Below are positions 1 to 10,211 of a stretch of 64,000 nt of DNA, one piece after another. The translations under genes were made by a program, and so were the position numbers. Where the stretch lies: contig JAXGGA010003027.1 of assembly GCA_038373865.1 (NCBI GenBank), positions 1-64,000 on the forward strand. Reading direction: 5' to 3'. The notes under the pieces are model-generated. The model searched no databases. It had not been told where the DNA came from and worked only from the letters and a program-made list of their open reading frames with translations. Source of the DNA: Uloborus plumipes (lineage: Eukaryota > Arthropoda > Arachnida > Araneae > Uloboridae). The first letter of the stretch is position 1. Each line of letters starts with the position of its first letter.

Positions 1-494
1 CTTATCGCAGCAATTCTCAAACTGTTGGCTTTCGTGCTCAGTTTATTATCTTAACTTTCATTGTACATCCCACGCTCTCTGTTACAGAATAATAATACAC
101 AAAATAAGTACATTATGAGTGTTTTGATTCTAAAGCTACATGTCTACCGCAACTAAAAATTACATTAAAAACTATTGCGAACTTATTTTTCCTAAAATTA
201 AACTATTTTAAAATGATTTGCTTAAAATTGATCACATATGCCTTCTGTAATGTTGTTTTTCAAAAGTAAAGTCAAGTAAGGTCGTATTTTGCTCACATAT
301 CTGCAAAATATCCCATAAATAGGACTTTAAATAACTTAATAAATATGGCAACGGCAAAATATTTTACGCCTAAAATGTATGTAAACCATTCCAAGTAAAA
401 GTTTTAAGCAGATAAAAATTGAAAAAAAAAAATGTTAAAAAAAATATGCGCATAAATGAAAAAAATTGTTAAAAAAAACTTGGTCATAAACGGG
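1..494. mobile_element. piggyBac-like non-autonomous element, right part only
   Basis: The stretch ends at GGG followed by TTAA (495-498), the layout of a piggyBac-type terminus (TTAA then CCC inward). Bases about 178-465 reappear in inverted orientation at about 20136-20426, so this is a dispersed repeat. The other end lies outside the window. No coding potential is visible; the interior is A-rich. The superfamily call rests on the TTAA/CCC end and on similarity to the ends at 36831 and 37353. Confidence 0.5.
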
Positions 495-606
495 TTAAGT
501 TTGAAGGGACAAAATGCATCAAAGAACAGTTATCACCGTAAAAATAAAGCAAAGAAGTAGACAACCGAAATGCAGGGTCTAACTAAACTAAAAGAGAAAG
601 CAGGAA

Positions 607-1133
607 TAGTCCAGTCAATAGATACATTTTACCTTGCAAAAAATGGAGTAGAAGATTTTTTTTTTTTTTAATTGTTCGCATTAGTGCCGACATGAAAAAA
701 CCAAGTTATCCAATTCGAAAGCCCCCGGGAGAACTTTTGGGGGGCGAAAATAGGGGACTTTTTTTGGTTTTTTCAAAATATCTCAGAAATGGTTAAAGTT
801 AGCGAAAATTCTTAAATACAAAAGTGAAAGAGCATAAAATTTCCTACAACTTTTATAATTACAACTTTTCTGTAGCACCAATAGGAAGCACGCTGCAGCG
901 CACGAAACACAGACAATTTTCCTCTACCCCGAAAAAAAAAAGCATTTACTCCTAAAAAAAGTCACATTAGTTATCAAAATTTGACTAGAACCTTTATTTT
1001 GAGAAAGTTTATCCGTTTATCAACATTATTAGCTTCTTCCTTTGCTATTTTTCTTTCCATCTGCCCCCCCCCTTACCCGGGGCTCCACAGACTAGCAAGT
1101 CTGGTTTGACAGAAGTAGTTCTCATCCGACACC
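607..1133 (+). repeat. left terminal inverted repeat of the Academ-like element
   Basis: It is inverted relative to 6681-7231. The match runs from TAGTCCAGTCAATA at the outer edge, through a diverged 16/25-bp patch, then nearly continuously to CATCCGACACC at the inner edge. It includes a C-run that pairs with the G-run near 6740. The two arms look well over 90% identical by eye, which suggests fairly recent activity. Confidence 0.85.
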
Positions 1134-1232
1134 GCGAAAATTCTTAAATACAAAGTTTAAAGAACATGAAATTTCCTACAACTTTCATCAGTACAACATT
1201 TTTTGTAGCATGAAAAGCAAGAACGTTACAAC
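1134..1232 (+). repeat. degenerate subterminal direct copy of TIR bases 802-897
   Basis: Directly inside the left TIR a stretch of about 95 bp repeats the TIR interior in the same orientation (GCGAAAATTCTTAAATACAA at both 802 and 1134, then TTTCCTACAACTTT and TGTAGCA). It is more diverged than the two TIR arms are from each other. I see no equivalent next to the right TIR. Confidence 0.7.
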
Positions 1233-1536
1233 TTCTTGTAAATTGACCCTTTTTCCGAACTGGTAAACAGAGTGCGCGAAGACGCATGGGAAATCGGGGG
1301 GAGGGGGGGAGGATCCCCAATGCTGTGTGACCTTGCAAATGATGAGTGTTTCGCAGCTGAGGAAGCTATACCAAATACCCTCCTTTGACTTGAACATAAA
1401 CAAAACACCCCCGACCTATCCCTGTTTTTCTTATCTGCACATGCGTTGTATCGACTCAATACGACCCCATATGATCATTTCAGTTCGAGCGAGCGTATGC
1501 AATATAAATTGGTGTGTTCAGCATTTGTTTCTAGAG

Positions 1537-4500
1537 ATGGCTGCGCCTAATCAAGGAGCTTGTTTTATTTGCGAAAAGAGTTTAAATGAAGGTAAACAAA
1601 GCATTGTGAAGGAGAAGGGTATTGAAAATCTACAAAGATGCAGTGAAAAACGTCAGAATGAAGCCCATCAACGTCTTTTGAAGGATTTGAAAGAAGTGAT
1701 AGTTCATACCGCCTGTCACAAAAACTATATCAATGATAAAATGATTGAAGCATATTTTCGGCGTTGTGCAGCTGGTGGTGATGATGGTCAAAGCAGTGTG
1801 GCTCCATCCCTTCGATCGAGAACTGAAGGTTTCTGTTTTAAAGAGTAATGCTTCTTGTGTGGAGAGGGGATACAGGAAGACTTCTTTAAAAAGCAAGAAC
1901 GGCTTCCTGTGCATGAAAGAAACATAATTCATCAAGTCATGAAACTTGGTTTACGTGAAACAATAGCAAAGGCTGCAGAAAATCGTGCAGATGGGTGGGG
2001 GGAGCAGATTCTAGACCGCATTGCAAATATAGAAGATTTAGTTGCTGTAGATGCCTGGTACCACAAGTTTTGCTATAAGAAACTTTACTACAGACCCAAA
2101 AGCGGGATGAAGCGAGGACGACAACCAGCAAGTAACGTTGATGAGGCTATGGAAGTGATTTACTCCTACCTTGAAAACAGCGCAGAGGAGTGCCAATTCC
2201 TTATAGAGGATTTGATTGGTAAACTAGAGGGTGAATTTCGTCCTGATATCCGAACCGTAAAATCACGTCTCCACAAAAAATATGGTGAAGACATTTTAAT
2301 AGCCGAAACTGCCAACAAGAAACCAGTTGTTTGCTTTCGAAATGTTGGTTACCAAATTCTTACTGATAACTGGTATAGTAACAAGGACTCTGACCCTCAA
2401 AAGGAAAAATTGCGAATTGTTAAAGCAGCGGCAGACATTATTTTGTCAGACATAAGATCAAACGTTTATAATACCAAAGACTATCCCTCATCTGACAACT
2501 TCTTAAGTGACGTTGATTCAGTCATTCCTGAGACTTTAAAACTGCTGATGGAGTCCATTATACTGAAGCATAAACGGGGATCTCTGGCGAAATGGAAAAA
2601 AACATGTGTAGCTTTGTGCCATTCAGTCATTAAAGCAGCAAGGCCAAGATCTTTTATGTCCTCTCTTCTTACTGGAATCAGTGGATATTTGTATAGAAAA
2701 TTTGGTTCCAAGCATCTCATCGAGATTCTTTCATACCTTGGCTTTTCATCTTCCTACTACGAAGCGTCTCTCCTTGAAACATCTGCTGTTCTACAACCTC
2801 AGAAAACGCAAGTGCAGGAAGAAGCATTTTGTCAATTCGTTTTTGACAATGCCGATTATAACATCATGACAATTGATGGTACTGGAACATTCCACGCCAT
2901 GGGAGGAATTATGTGTGTTACTCCACACAATGCCGTTTGTTCCCAGGAGAGCATAGAACGGCTCACAGAAGTATCAACTGCTGAAACTGTGAAAAAAGCA
3001 GGTCATGTTCAACTTCAAACTTTTGGAGGAAGTGGTGGGTTACAAGATGTGAAGATTGAAAATTTGCAGGAACTTAATCCAATTTCACATGAAATAGTAC
3101 CATTGACCACTGATATAATCTGGCTTTATGGCAAATGGGTTCAAGATCCAAGTATTCCGGGATGGAATGGCTTCATGGAACATATAACAGCTTCTAAGGA
3201 TTACGATCGTTCAAGGATAATATGCCTTCCATTCATCAACAATCCTCCCACTCAAATCGACACAATATACACATCACTTTTAATGGCATCAGAAAAATGC
3301 AAGCAACTCAACCAAAAAACATGTTTCGTGACGTTCGATCAGCCCCTATATTTTAAAGCAAGAGACATTGTTGCCAGCTGTGATTCTGAACTAAGCAATA
3401 TCATTGTGAGACTTGGTGGATTTCACCTTTTGATGTCATTCATGGGAGCCATCGGTACAATAATGGCTGGCAGTGGTTTATAGCAGCTGTTATCTACAAT
3501 CTACGCTGAGAATAGTGTAGAGAAGATTCTGAATGGACACGCATATTCGAGTGCTGTGAGAGCACACTTATTAATGCATTCTGTTTTGGCTTCTTTGGTG
3601 TGGGATACAATTGAGTTTGATGATTGTGAGCATTCTGAACTCAAGAATATGCTTAATGCATGTGATCAAGATACTATACTCGCAGCCTATGCTAATATTA
3701 CGTCGCTGAAAAATATTGTAGAAAAATTCAGACAAACTCTGTGTACCATAGAAAGTAAGGGAGCCACTGCAAAATTATGGCTTCAATACTTTCGTATGAT
3801 AACGCTTTTGAAACAGTTCATCGAGGCTGAGCGCACAAGCAATTGGAAGATGCATCTAGACACTGTTCAAAAATCTCTTCCGTTTTTTCATGCAGCTGGT
3901 CACTTCTTGTATGCTAAAAGTGCGCACTTGTACCTCCAGGATATGTTGAAACTGGAACAAATAATGGATCAAATTGAATTTCAGGATTTTATCACCAAAG
4001 GTAAATTCACCATAAGACGTTCTAGAAAGTACTGGTGTGGAATTTGGTCTGATCAAACCATTGAGCAGACACTAATGAAAAATATGAAATCCTGTGGAGG
4101 GATTTCACGTGGGAGAGGATTTTCTGACAACTTTTTGGCAAAATGGACTTTAGCAATGATAGTCATGCAGAACATTTGTAATGAAATTGAAAGTTTTTGT
4201 GATATAAATTATGACACATCAGAGCAACATGTAGATATGCGAAGTTCTCGTATCGATAGAGACATACGAGACTCGATGAAACTACGAGATTGGCTCTCAC
4301 AACACCCTCCCTTTTCAGACACTGACAGTATAATGTCATTAAGCAGCGGTATAATTGGAGGGGCAGATGTTAACTGCTATTTAGCACAAGAAGTTGGCAT
4401 GGAAATGGTGGATAAAATGGTCACTTATGGTAATTTTAAGAACGTGACTTTCAAGAGGAAGAGTAAGGTCACAACCTTAGCATCAATTGTAAATAGTTTT

Positions 4501-6012
4501 AAAATAGAGACTCTCAAAATAACTGCTATTGACCCTCTTACACTTTTCCAAAGATTGTGCCTATCAAAACAATCCGATGAAGATTTGAAAATATTTTTGT
4601 CATATGAACTTGCACCTTATCCAATGTCACTTTTTTCCGAAGAAGGTATGCGAAAAGGTACAAAGTCTTCTTTATACAAGGCTTTTACACCTCTTCAAAC
4701 CAATGAAATGACAGAGAAGGAAACGATAGTTGTATTAGATGGAGGATATCTCTTACATAAGGTTATTTGGCCTCAAAATGCATCCTTCACAACCATCTCT
4801 CAAAGCTACTCAGCATTTTTGGGAAGACATTATGGACCGCAGCTTGTGGTTGTATTTGATGGATATCCTTCACACAGTAGCACTAAAAGTTTTGAACGAT
4901 TGAGGCGAATGAGGATGCACTCTTCCCCTGAGGTGATGGTTGAACCCAACATGATACCCCAAATTTCTCAAGAAAGATTTTTAGCAAATGCTGAAAACAA
5001 GAACCGTCTCATACAGCTCCTTATGAAAAACTTTGAAGGATGTGGCATTAAAGTCAAGCAGGCTCAAGAAGATGCCGACTTGCTAATTGTGAAGACTGCT
5101 CTTTCAAAAGCAAAAGAAGTTTAAAAAGTTGTCATCGTGGGCGAGGATATAGATCTTTTAGTACTAATGACAGCTTTAGGACAGTCTTCCAGCAACTTGT
5201 TCTTTCTAAAACCTGGAAGAGGGAATGTTTCTAATTTATTTTTTTCAACTAAATCATTTAAATTTGACCCCTTCAATATCCTGTTCATCCATGCGTTCAG
5301 TGGATGTGATACGACTTCGGCAATCTTTGGGCAAGGCAAGATTAAATTGTGCAACATGATCAAAAAATTTCCAGAAACTAAAGAAGCTATTGAGGTATTC
5401 ATGGACCCAGTCAGTCATCAGGAAGACATAACTGCAGCTGGAGAAAAAATTCTTAACATATTGTACACAGGAGAAGTAAATTATTCTAACCAACCCTTGG
5501 ACGCTTTGCGCTGTAACCTATTTGTTAAATTAGTATACAGCACAAAAATAAATCTTGCACGACTACCTCCAACGTGCGATGCTGGTCGCTACCACTCTTA
5601 TCGGTGCTATCACCAAATTCAAAGCTGGTTAGGCAACGATATTGATCCGGAGAAGTGGGGTTGGGAAATCAGAAAGCAAGTTTTAATGCCTGTTGATACA
5701 AGAAGAGATTCAGCTCCTCAGACGCTTTTGAAGACTGTATCTTGTGCGTGCAAAGTAAAATGTAGTGAAGCTTGTTCTTGTCGCAAGGCAGGTTTGAAAT
5801 GCTCTAGCATGTGCAAAAACTGTAGTGGCAAGAATTGTGAAAATGCTTCAGAAATTTCATCTTTGGATGAGACTGCGGAAGAAGATTTGTTACACGAGAT
5901 TTTAGAACTACCGCAACAAACTGAAGAACAACTCGAGAACGACAGTGTCCTTTTAGATCCTACAGTTTTTGAATTGGGAGAACCTGGGCCTTCAAAACGA
6001 CTTAGAAGATAA
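1537..6012 (+). pseudogene. Academ-like transposase with XPG nuclease and CXC domains, three in-frame stops
   Basis: One frame of 1,491 codons is broken by TAA at 1846, TAG at 3481 and TAA at 5122 (codons 104, 649, 1196), with no frameshift. I start at the ATG at 1537, directly before the first CxxC; an upstream ATG at 1327 only adds low-complexity residues. Domains: zinc-binding pairs C9/C12 with H57/C60 and C105/C108 with H176/C179; a DDE-type transposase core with FDNAD (D437), TIDG (D447), TFDQPLY (D601) and GGFH (H630); a FEN1/XPG-like nuclease with LDGG (D1068), VFDG (D1108), EDAD (1178-1181), GEDID (D1204, D1206) and SGCDTT (D1258); and nine cysteines at 1403-1434 in a Tesmin/TSO1-like CXC pattern. 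The third catalytic acid of the transposase core lies near codons 649-662 and I cannot assign it. AATAAA overlaps the final stop. Function is inferred from motifs; this copy is non-coding as it stands. Confidence 0.8.
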
Positions 6013-6016
6013 TAAA
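6011..6016 (+). promoter_or_regulatory. polyadenylation signal AATAAA overlapping the transposase stop
   Basis: AATAAA begins on the last two bases of the TAA stop at 6010-6012. A second AATAAA lies at 6634-6639, just before the right TIR. Either could end the element's transcript; the distance of the second from the coding end makes it the more conventional site. Confidence 0.35.
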
Positions 6017-6680
6017 AATATTTTGATGTCCTTTACATTAAGGTGGAACGAATCTTTTGCGCACATGTAAAATTTTACACATAAGTTTTCATTTTATGAA
6101 GGTAATTTTTTGTATATATATTATTATTACTGTATCATTATTTGTGCATGTTTATCTTAATTGCATGCTAATTAGTACCCTACAATTTATTAAGTCACAT
6201 GTATATCAAAGATCGTACTTTTCTCAGTAACAATTGGCATAGAATGTATGATTTATGTGCTTCAAATGAATGTGTATAAAATATTCCAGTAGCACAATTT
6301 TGAAGATGACTACTTCTGCCAGATCATAATTCTTAATTAGAGTGGGCGGGGGGGGGAGTATCATTACTAATGTTTCGTCATTTATGCATGATTGTGTTAA
6401 GTATTTAACCTAATGTTCATTCATTCACACTTGCATTTAAGTGTCGTATTTTTGCTAGTAATAATCAGTATATAGAGAACATAATGTATGTTTCACATGA
6501 ATGAATTCCGGTGCAATACTCCATCCATTTATACATTATTGTGTTGTTTCCTATTGTTCATTCATATATATATTTAAATATTGTATTTATATTAGTAATA
6601 ATCAGAGCAGTATGTACGAATTAATATATTTTAAATAAATGTTTATATATCCCAGTTACACAATGTTTTCGTCTGTTATT

Positions 6681-7231
6681 GGTGTCGGATGTTAACAACT
6701 CTGTCAAACCAGACTTGCTAATATGTAGTGCCCGGAACGGCGGGGGGGGGGGGGGGCTCAGCTCGAAAGAAAAAAATGGAAGGAAGAAGCTAATAATGTT
6801 GATAAATGGATAAACTTTCTCAAAATAAAGGTTCTAGAGTTCTAGTCAAATTTTGATTACTAATGTGACTTTTTTTAGGAGTAAATGCTTTTTTTTTTCG
6901 GGGTAGAGGAAAATTGGCTGTGTTCCGTGCGCTGCAGCTTGCTTCCTATTGGTGCTACAGAAAAGTTGTAATTATGAAAGTTGTAGGAAATTTTATGCTC
7001 TTTCACTTTTGTATTTAAGAATTTTCGCTAACTTTAACCATTTCTGAGATATTTTGAAAAAACCAAAAAAAGTCCCCTATTTTCGCCCCCCAAAAGTTCT
7101 CCCGGGGGCTTTCGAATTGGATAACTTGGTTTTTTCATGTCGGCACTAATGCGAACAATTAAAAAAAAAAAAATCTTCTACTCCATTTTTTGTTAGGCAA
7201 GCCCGTTTTTTTTTACTTATTGACTGGACTA
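6681..7231 (-). repeat. right terminal inverted repeat of the Academ-like element
   Basis: Inverted partner of 607-1133. It runs from GGTGTCGGATG (inner edge) to TATTGACTGGACTA (outer edge). It contains a G-run (6741-6756) and T/A homopolymers that differ in length from the left arm, as expected from slippage. Confidence 0.85.
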
Positions 7232-7234
7232 GAA

Positions 7235-7851
7235 AGAGAAATTGCAGCCACGAAATAAACATGGTGAAGGAAGTGTTCCCTTGTGCAAACCCTTGTAAAG
7301 AATTCGTGATTGATGCTGTACCCAGCTCAGACTATTGTCCGTTTCTCTTTTGCTAATAGTGAAAATAGGATTGAAATTAGTTATATTAAATACTCTTTCG
7401 TTCTAGTTCTGCTGTAAGATCCTGCATTTATCATGTGATAGAGCAAAGTTGCTGATATTCTAGACATAATTTTATTGAAGGACTTTTAGTTTCGATATGG
7501 AGGGAGGGGGATTTAGAGAAGAGTTTATGCATTCATGAAGTCAAGTTTTCAGGAAGGAGGAACTTGTGAAATTATGATAGTTTGTGACGAAAAGGAGAGA
7601 GGAGTAACAGGAATTGTAACAATCCAAATCCTGGCTCAAAGAAATATGTATAGCACTAAATTTATGTAATATAACGCGATACCGGAAATGGGAATGAAGA
7701 GGGTGTAACACATTGTGGGGAGGGGAGTTGGGGAGTCAAGAGAAAAAGGGACGTCACTTGAAGACATTCATTTGACTTGTGATAATATAATGTTTTCGAT
7801 GCTGGTTTTTCCATGCTGGTTGCGAAGGAAATCTCATTGAATTATTTTTTA
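7235..7851. other. no gene seen; AT-rich flank
   Basis: No frame, repeat or RNA is recognisable here beyond a short 31-codon frame (7261-7356) without support. It is the target-side flank of the Academ-like element. Confidence 0.5.
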
Positions 7852-7902
7852 ACCGACTTCAACAAAGGAGGAAGTTATACATTATACATTTCGTCGAGTT
7901 TC

Positions 7903-7933
<31 letters not shown>

Positions 7934-8030
7934 TACTCAATAGTGACTGGACCGATTTTAAAAATCATTTTTTCATTTGAAAGGGATTTTTTTCAATTGT
8001 TCTCATCGTTTCGTGGTCCGGGTTTAATAA
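7852..8030 (+). repeat. dispersed repeat starting ACCGACTTCAACAAAGGAGG
   Basis: It matches 23685-23858 in order: ACCGACTTCAACAAAGGAGG, then a T-run, TGGACCGATTT and CGTGGTCCGGGTT. The T-run here is expanded. The same opening motif is familiar from repeats in many arthropod genomes; its transposon class is unclear from these two truncated copies. Confidence 0.65.
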
Positions 8031-9029
8031 TATAAAAAGTTGGAAATGTTTTGAGTATTCACTTTTTAAAATTTCTATTCTAACAAACTAGAAATCTGAG
8101 AGATTAGAAGTGAATGCCATCTAATTTCTGTGAATTAACTCATGTATATCTTTTCTGAAATTTTCGATCTATTTCGTGTATTACCTTCAAGTATTTTCTA
8201 ATCTTTCTCTCCCCCCCCCCCGATTATTTTGGCCTATCATGGTAGTATTTTTATAGCTAATGGCTTAAACTATATCATCCCTGGCATGATTTTTCTTTTA
8301 TCACACAAACTTTGTGTGCATTATGTGTCATGCTATTTAAATCATGGTTAACTGCCGAAAAAGTATTTTCCACGCGCTAACTACACAGAAAATATGAATG
8401 ATTGCCCCACTTTATGAGTAAATATTTAACCAAAATCACAGAAATAAATTTCCCGAATTTACAGCAAATAACATCATCAAACTCTCATAAAATATGCGTC
8501 TAATTATCTTTCAAATATTCAAAGCATTTTTTACACCAAGCTCATAGTTTATTGCCTATTTCCTACACTTCTATTCCCAATCTTTTTGCTACAGAACCTC
8601 TAAAACTGATAAATGGCGGCCATTGTGAGAACTCAGACGATATATTTCAGGGAAGAAATACAACATGGCCGCCGCGTTATAACTCAGATAGCGAACAATA
8701 GTAACATCTGTAGCGAGGAAAATGAGAAACGTTGGGGTGATTGACTAATATTAGCGATGAAAAATGGTAAATGGATTGTTTGCGATAATATTCTTCCTTT
8801 ATCCTAATGAGAAAGCGTGGTGTTTATCGCAGAAGCTGAAATATTTACAAATCATTTGGGGAAAAAATGATTTCGATGTATCTCGGAAAAATAGATAAAA
8901 TAAAATGTTCTCATGTTATGTTGGTTTTTCCGAAAATCTAAATATTTTGCTTCAAGGTACTGTTTTATGATTATTTAGTACATGTTTTTAAAAATATTTT
9001 CTTTCTAATATTTCTCTTTTATAAAAGAT
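8031..9029. other. no gene seen; contains a CpG-rich YY1-like patch at 8610-8700
   Basis: Mostly AT-rich unique sequence. At 8610-8700 there is a local GC rise with ATGGCGGCCAT and ACATGGCCGCCGCG, resembling paired YY1-type sites, and a 44-codon frame from the ATG at 8614. This could be a promoter or first exon, but nothing downstream supports a gene. Confidence 0.3.
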
Positions 9030-9405
9030 GAATGTCGTTTTTACAGTATAATGCAGTCACCTTTATGGTAATAAACTGTAAAAATTGCCAATTTTACAGT
9101 ACTAAACTAAAATTGCTACTATTACGGTACTAAACTGAAAAATTGCTAATTTTACAGTAATAACCTATAAAGTTGCTAATTTTATAATTTATTACCGTGC
9201 ATTTTGGTTTTAAACTAAAACCTCTGCTGCCAGTATTATGCTGTTGGTTTTATAGTATAATACAACTGAATTTTTCAGAAAAAAACTGTAAAATCGCTAG
9301 TTTTACAGTTTATTACTGTGCATTTTACAGTTTTAAATTGGAACCTCGGCTGCCAGTATTATACTTTAAAAATAAGAGTTAATTTTTTGCAGTGTATCCT
9401 GTTGT
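9030..9405. repeat. ACTGTAAAA-type repeat, copy 1
   Basis: A block of short A/T-rich phrases built on ACTGTAAAA and TTTTACAGT, with landmarks TTATTACCGTGCATTTT and CTGCTGCCAGTATTAT. It is shared with 53855-54103, 54408-54775 and 57495-57600. It reads as a decayed non-autonomous element rich in inverted TTTTACAGT words. A 61-codon frame inside (9197-9382) is incidental. Confidence 0.6.
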
Positions 9406-9564
9406 CTTTACCACGTAGAAGTTTCTCATTTTGTCATAAAATTCCATGTTTTTCACCTTTTTTTGTAGCTTATTGTGTCAATTATGGTCGAAAAATGGAC
9501 ATACTGTCTAAAAGTCGTCTTCTGTTTGGATAAAACCATATTTTCTGCTTTTATTGCAGTAAAA

Positions 9565-9690
9565 GGAATGAGTATCCGGAATCTTCAATGAATGAGTATC
9601 CGGAAACTAAGGTTCAGTGGCGTGGTTGGATAGAGCGTTGTGTTGGGAACGAGAAGGTCTTAGGTTCGATCTTGCCATAGGTTTTGTCGC
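9565..9690 (+). repeat. tRNA-like SINE head
   Basis: TGGCGTGGTTGGATAGAGCG resembles an RNA polymerase III A box and D arm. GGTCTTAGGTTCGATC, about 35 bases later, resembles a B box. A full tRNA cloverleaf cannot be closed, so I read it as a tRNA-derived SINE start rather than a tRNA gene. It is preceded by a tandem AATGAGTATCCGGAA doublet (9568 and 9592). Confidence 0.4.
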
Positions 9691-10211
9691 TTTTGGTTGA
9701 ATTTTCTTCTTTGGGCGAATTTTGATCCAAATTTCTAAGAATATATAATATAAGATCATTGTAGGATTTCGAACCAGTTTTTCTATCACATTAAAACCGG
9801 AAAAGAAAATGTTTATTTAACATAAATAATATTTCTCAAAAGTGCTTATTTGATTATTTCCTTAATACTTCATAAAAATACAAAAACAGCATAATTTCAA
9901 TATCTTTTAAATCAACAAAAAATAGCAATTCACTATGCGACTGTTTTCCGCAAAATTTTACCGTTTAAATGAATAGAATTTTTGTATTACTGCTCCCTAA
10001 CGCAAAAGCTTTGCGCAGGTAAGCTAGTCTTTAGTATTTGGGGGATTACACATTTCCTTTATTTTTTCATTCAAAACTTTCTTTCAACTTGTATAGTTTC
10101 AATCTATATAAATCTGAAAAAAAAACGATCTTAACAATGTCCTTCATAAGCAGTAAGTTTTAAAAAGTGTAATGTATCTTCAGTTAATATATTTTTTGGT
10201 TCTATAAATAA
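9691..10211. other. no gene seen
   Basis: AT-rich sequence with no supported gene. A small palindromic word, GCAAAAGCTTTGC, lies near 10002. Confidence 0.5.

Larger units (their letters stand above)
607..7231 (+). mobile_element. Academ-like DNA transposon with XPG nuclease, 6.6 kb
   Basis: The element is bounded by inverted TAGTCCAGTCAATA (607-620 and 7218-7231), and the flanking bases are GAA on both sides (604-606, 7232-7234), a 3-bp target duplication. Inverted repeats of about 527 and 551 bp enclose one long frame (1537-6012). Academ elements, as I recall the Repbase descriptions, have 3-4 bp duplications, and a subgroup carries an XPG-type nuclease; that matches. The reading frame has three stops, so this copy cannot supply its own complete protein, but both ends look intact enough to be mobilised in trans. 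The superfamily is inferred from protein motifs and duplication length, not from a database match. Confidence 0.8.

Noticed and set aside
1327..1536. N-terminal extension of the Academ-like frame from the ATG at 1327
   Set aside because: The 70 extra residues are unlike protein and precede the first zinc module; the ATG at 1537 is the natural start.
9605..9680. tRNA gene
   Set aside because: A/B-box-like words without a closed cloverleaf; treated as a SINE head.
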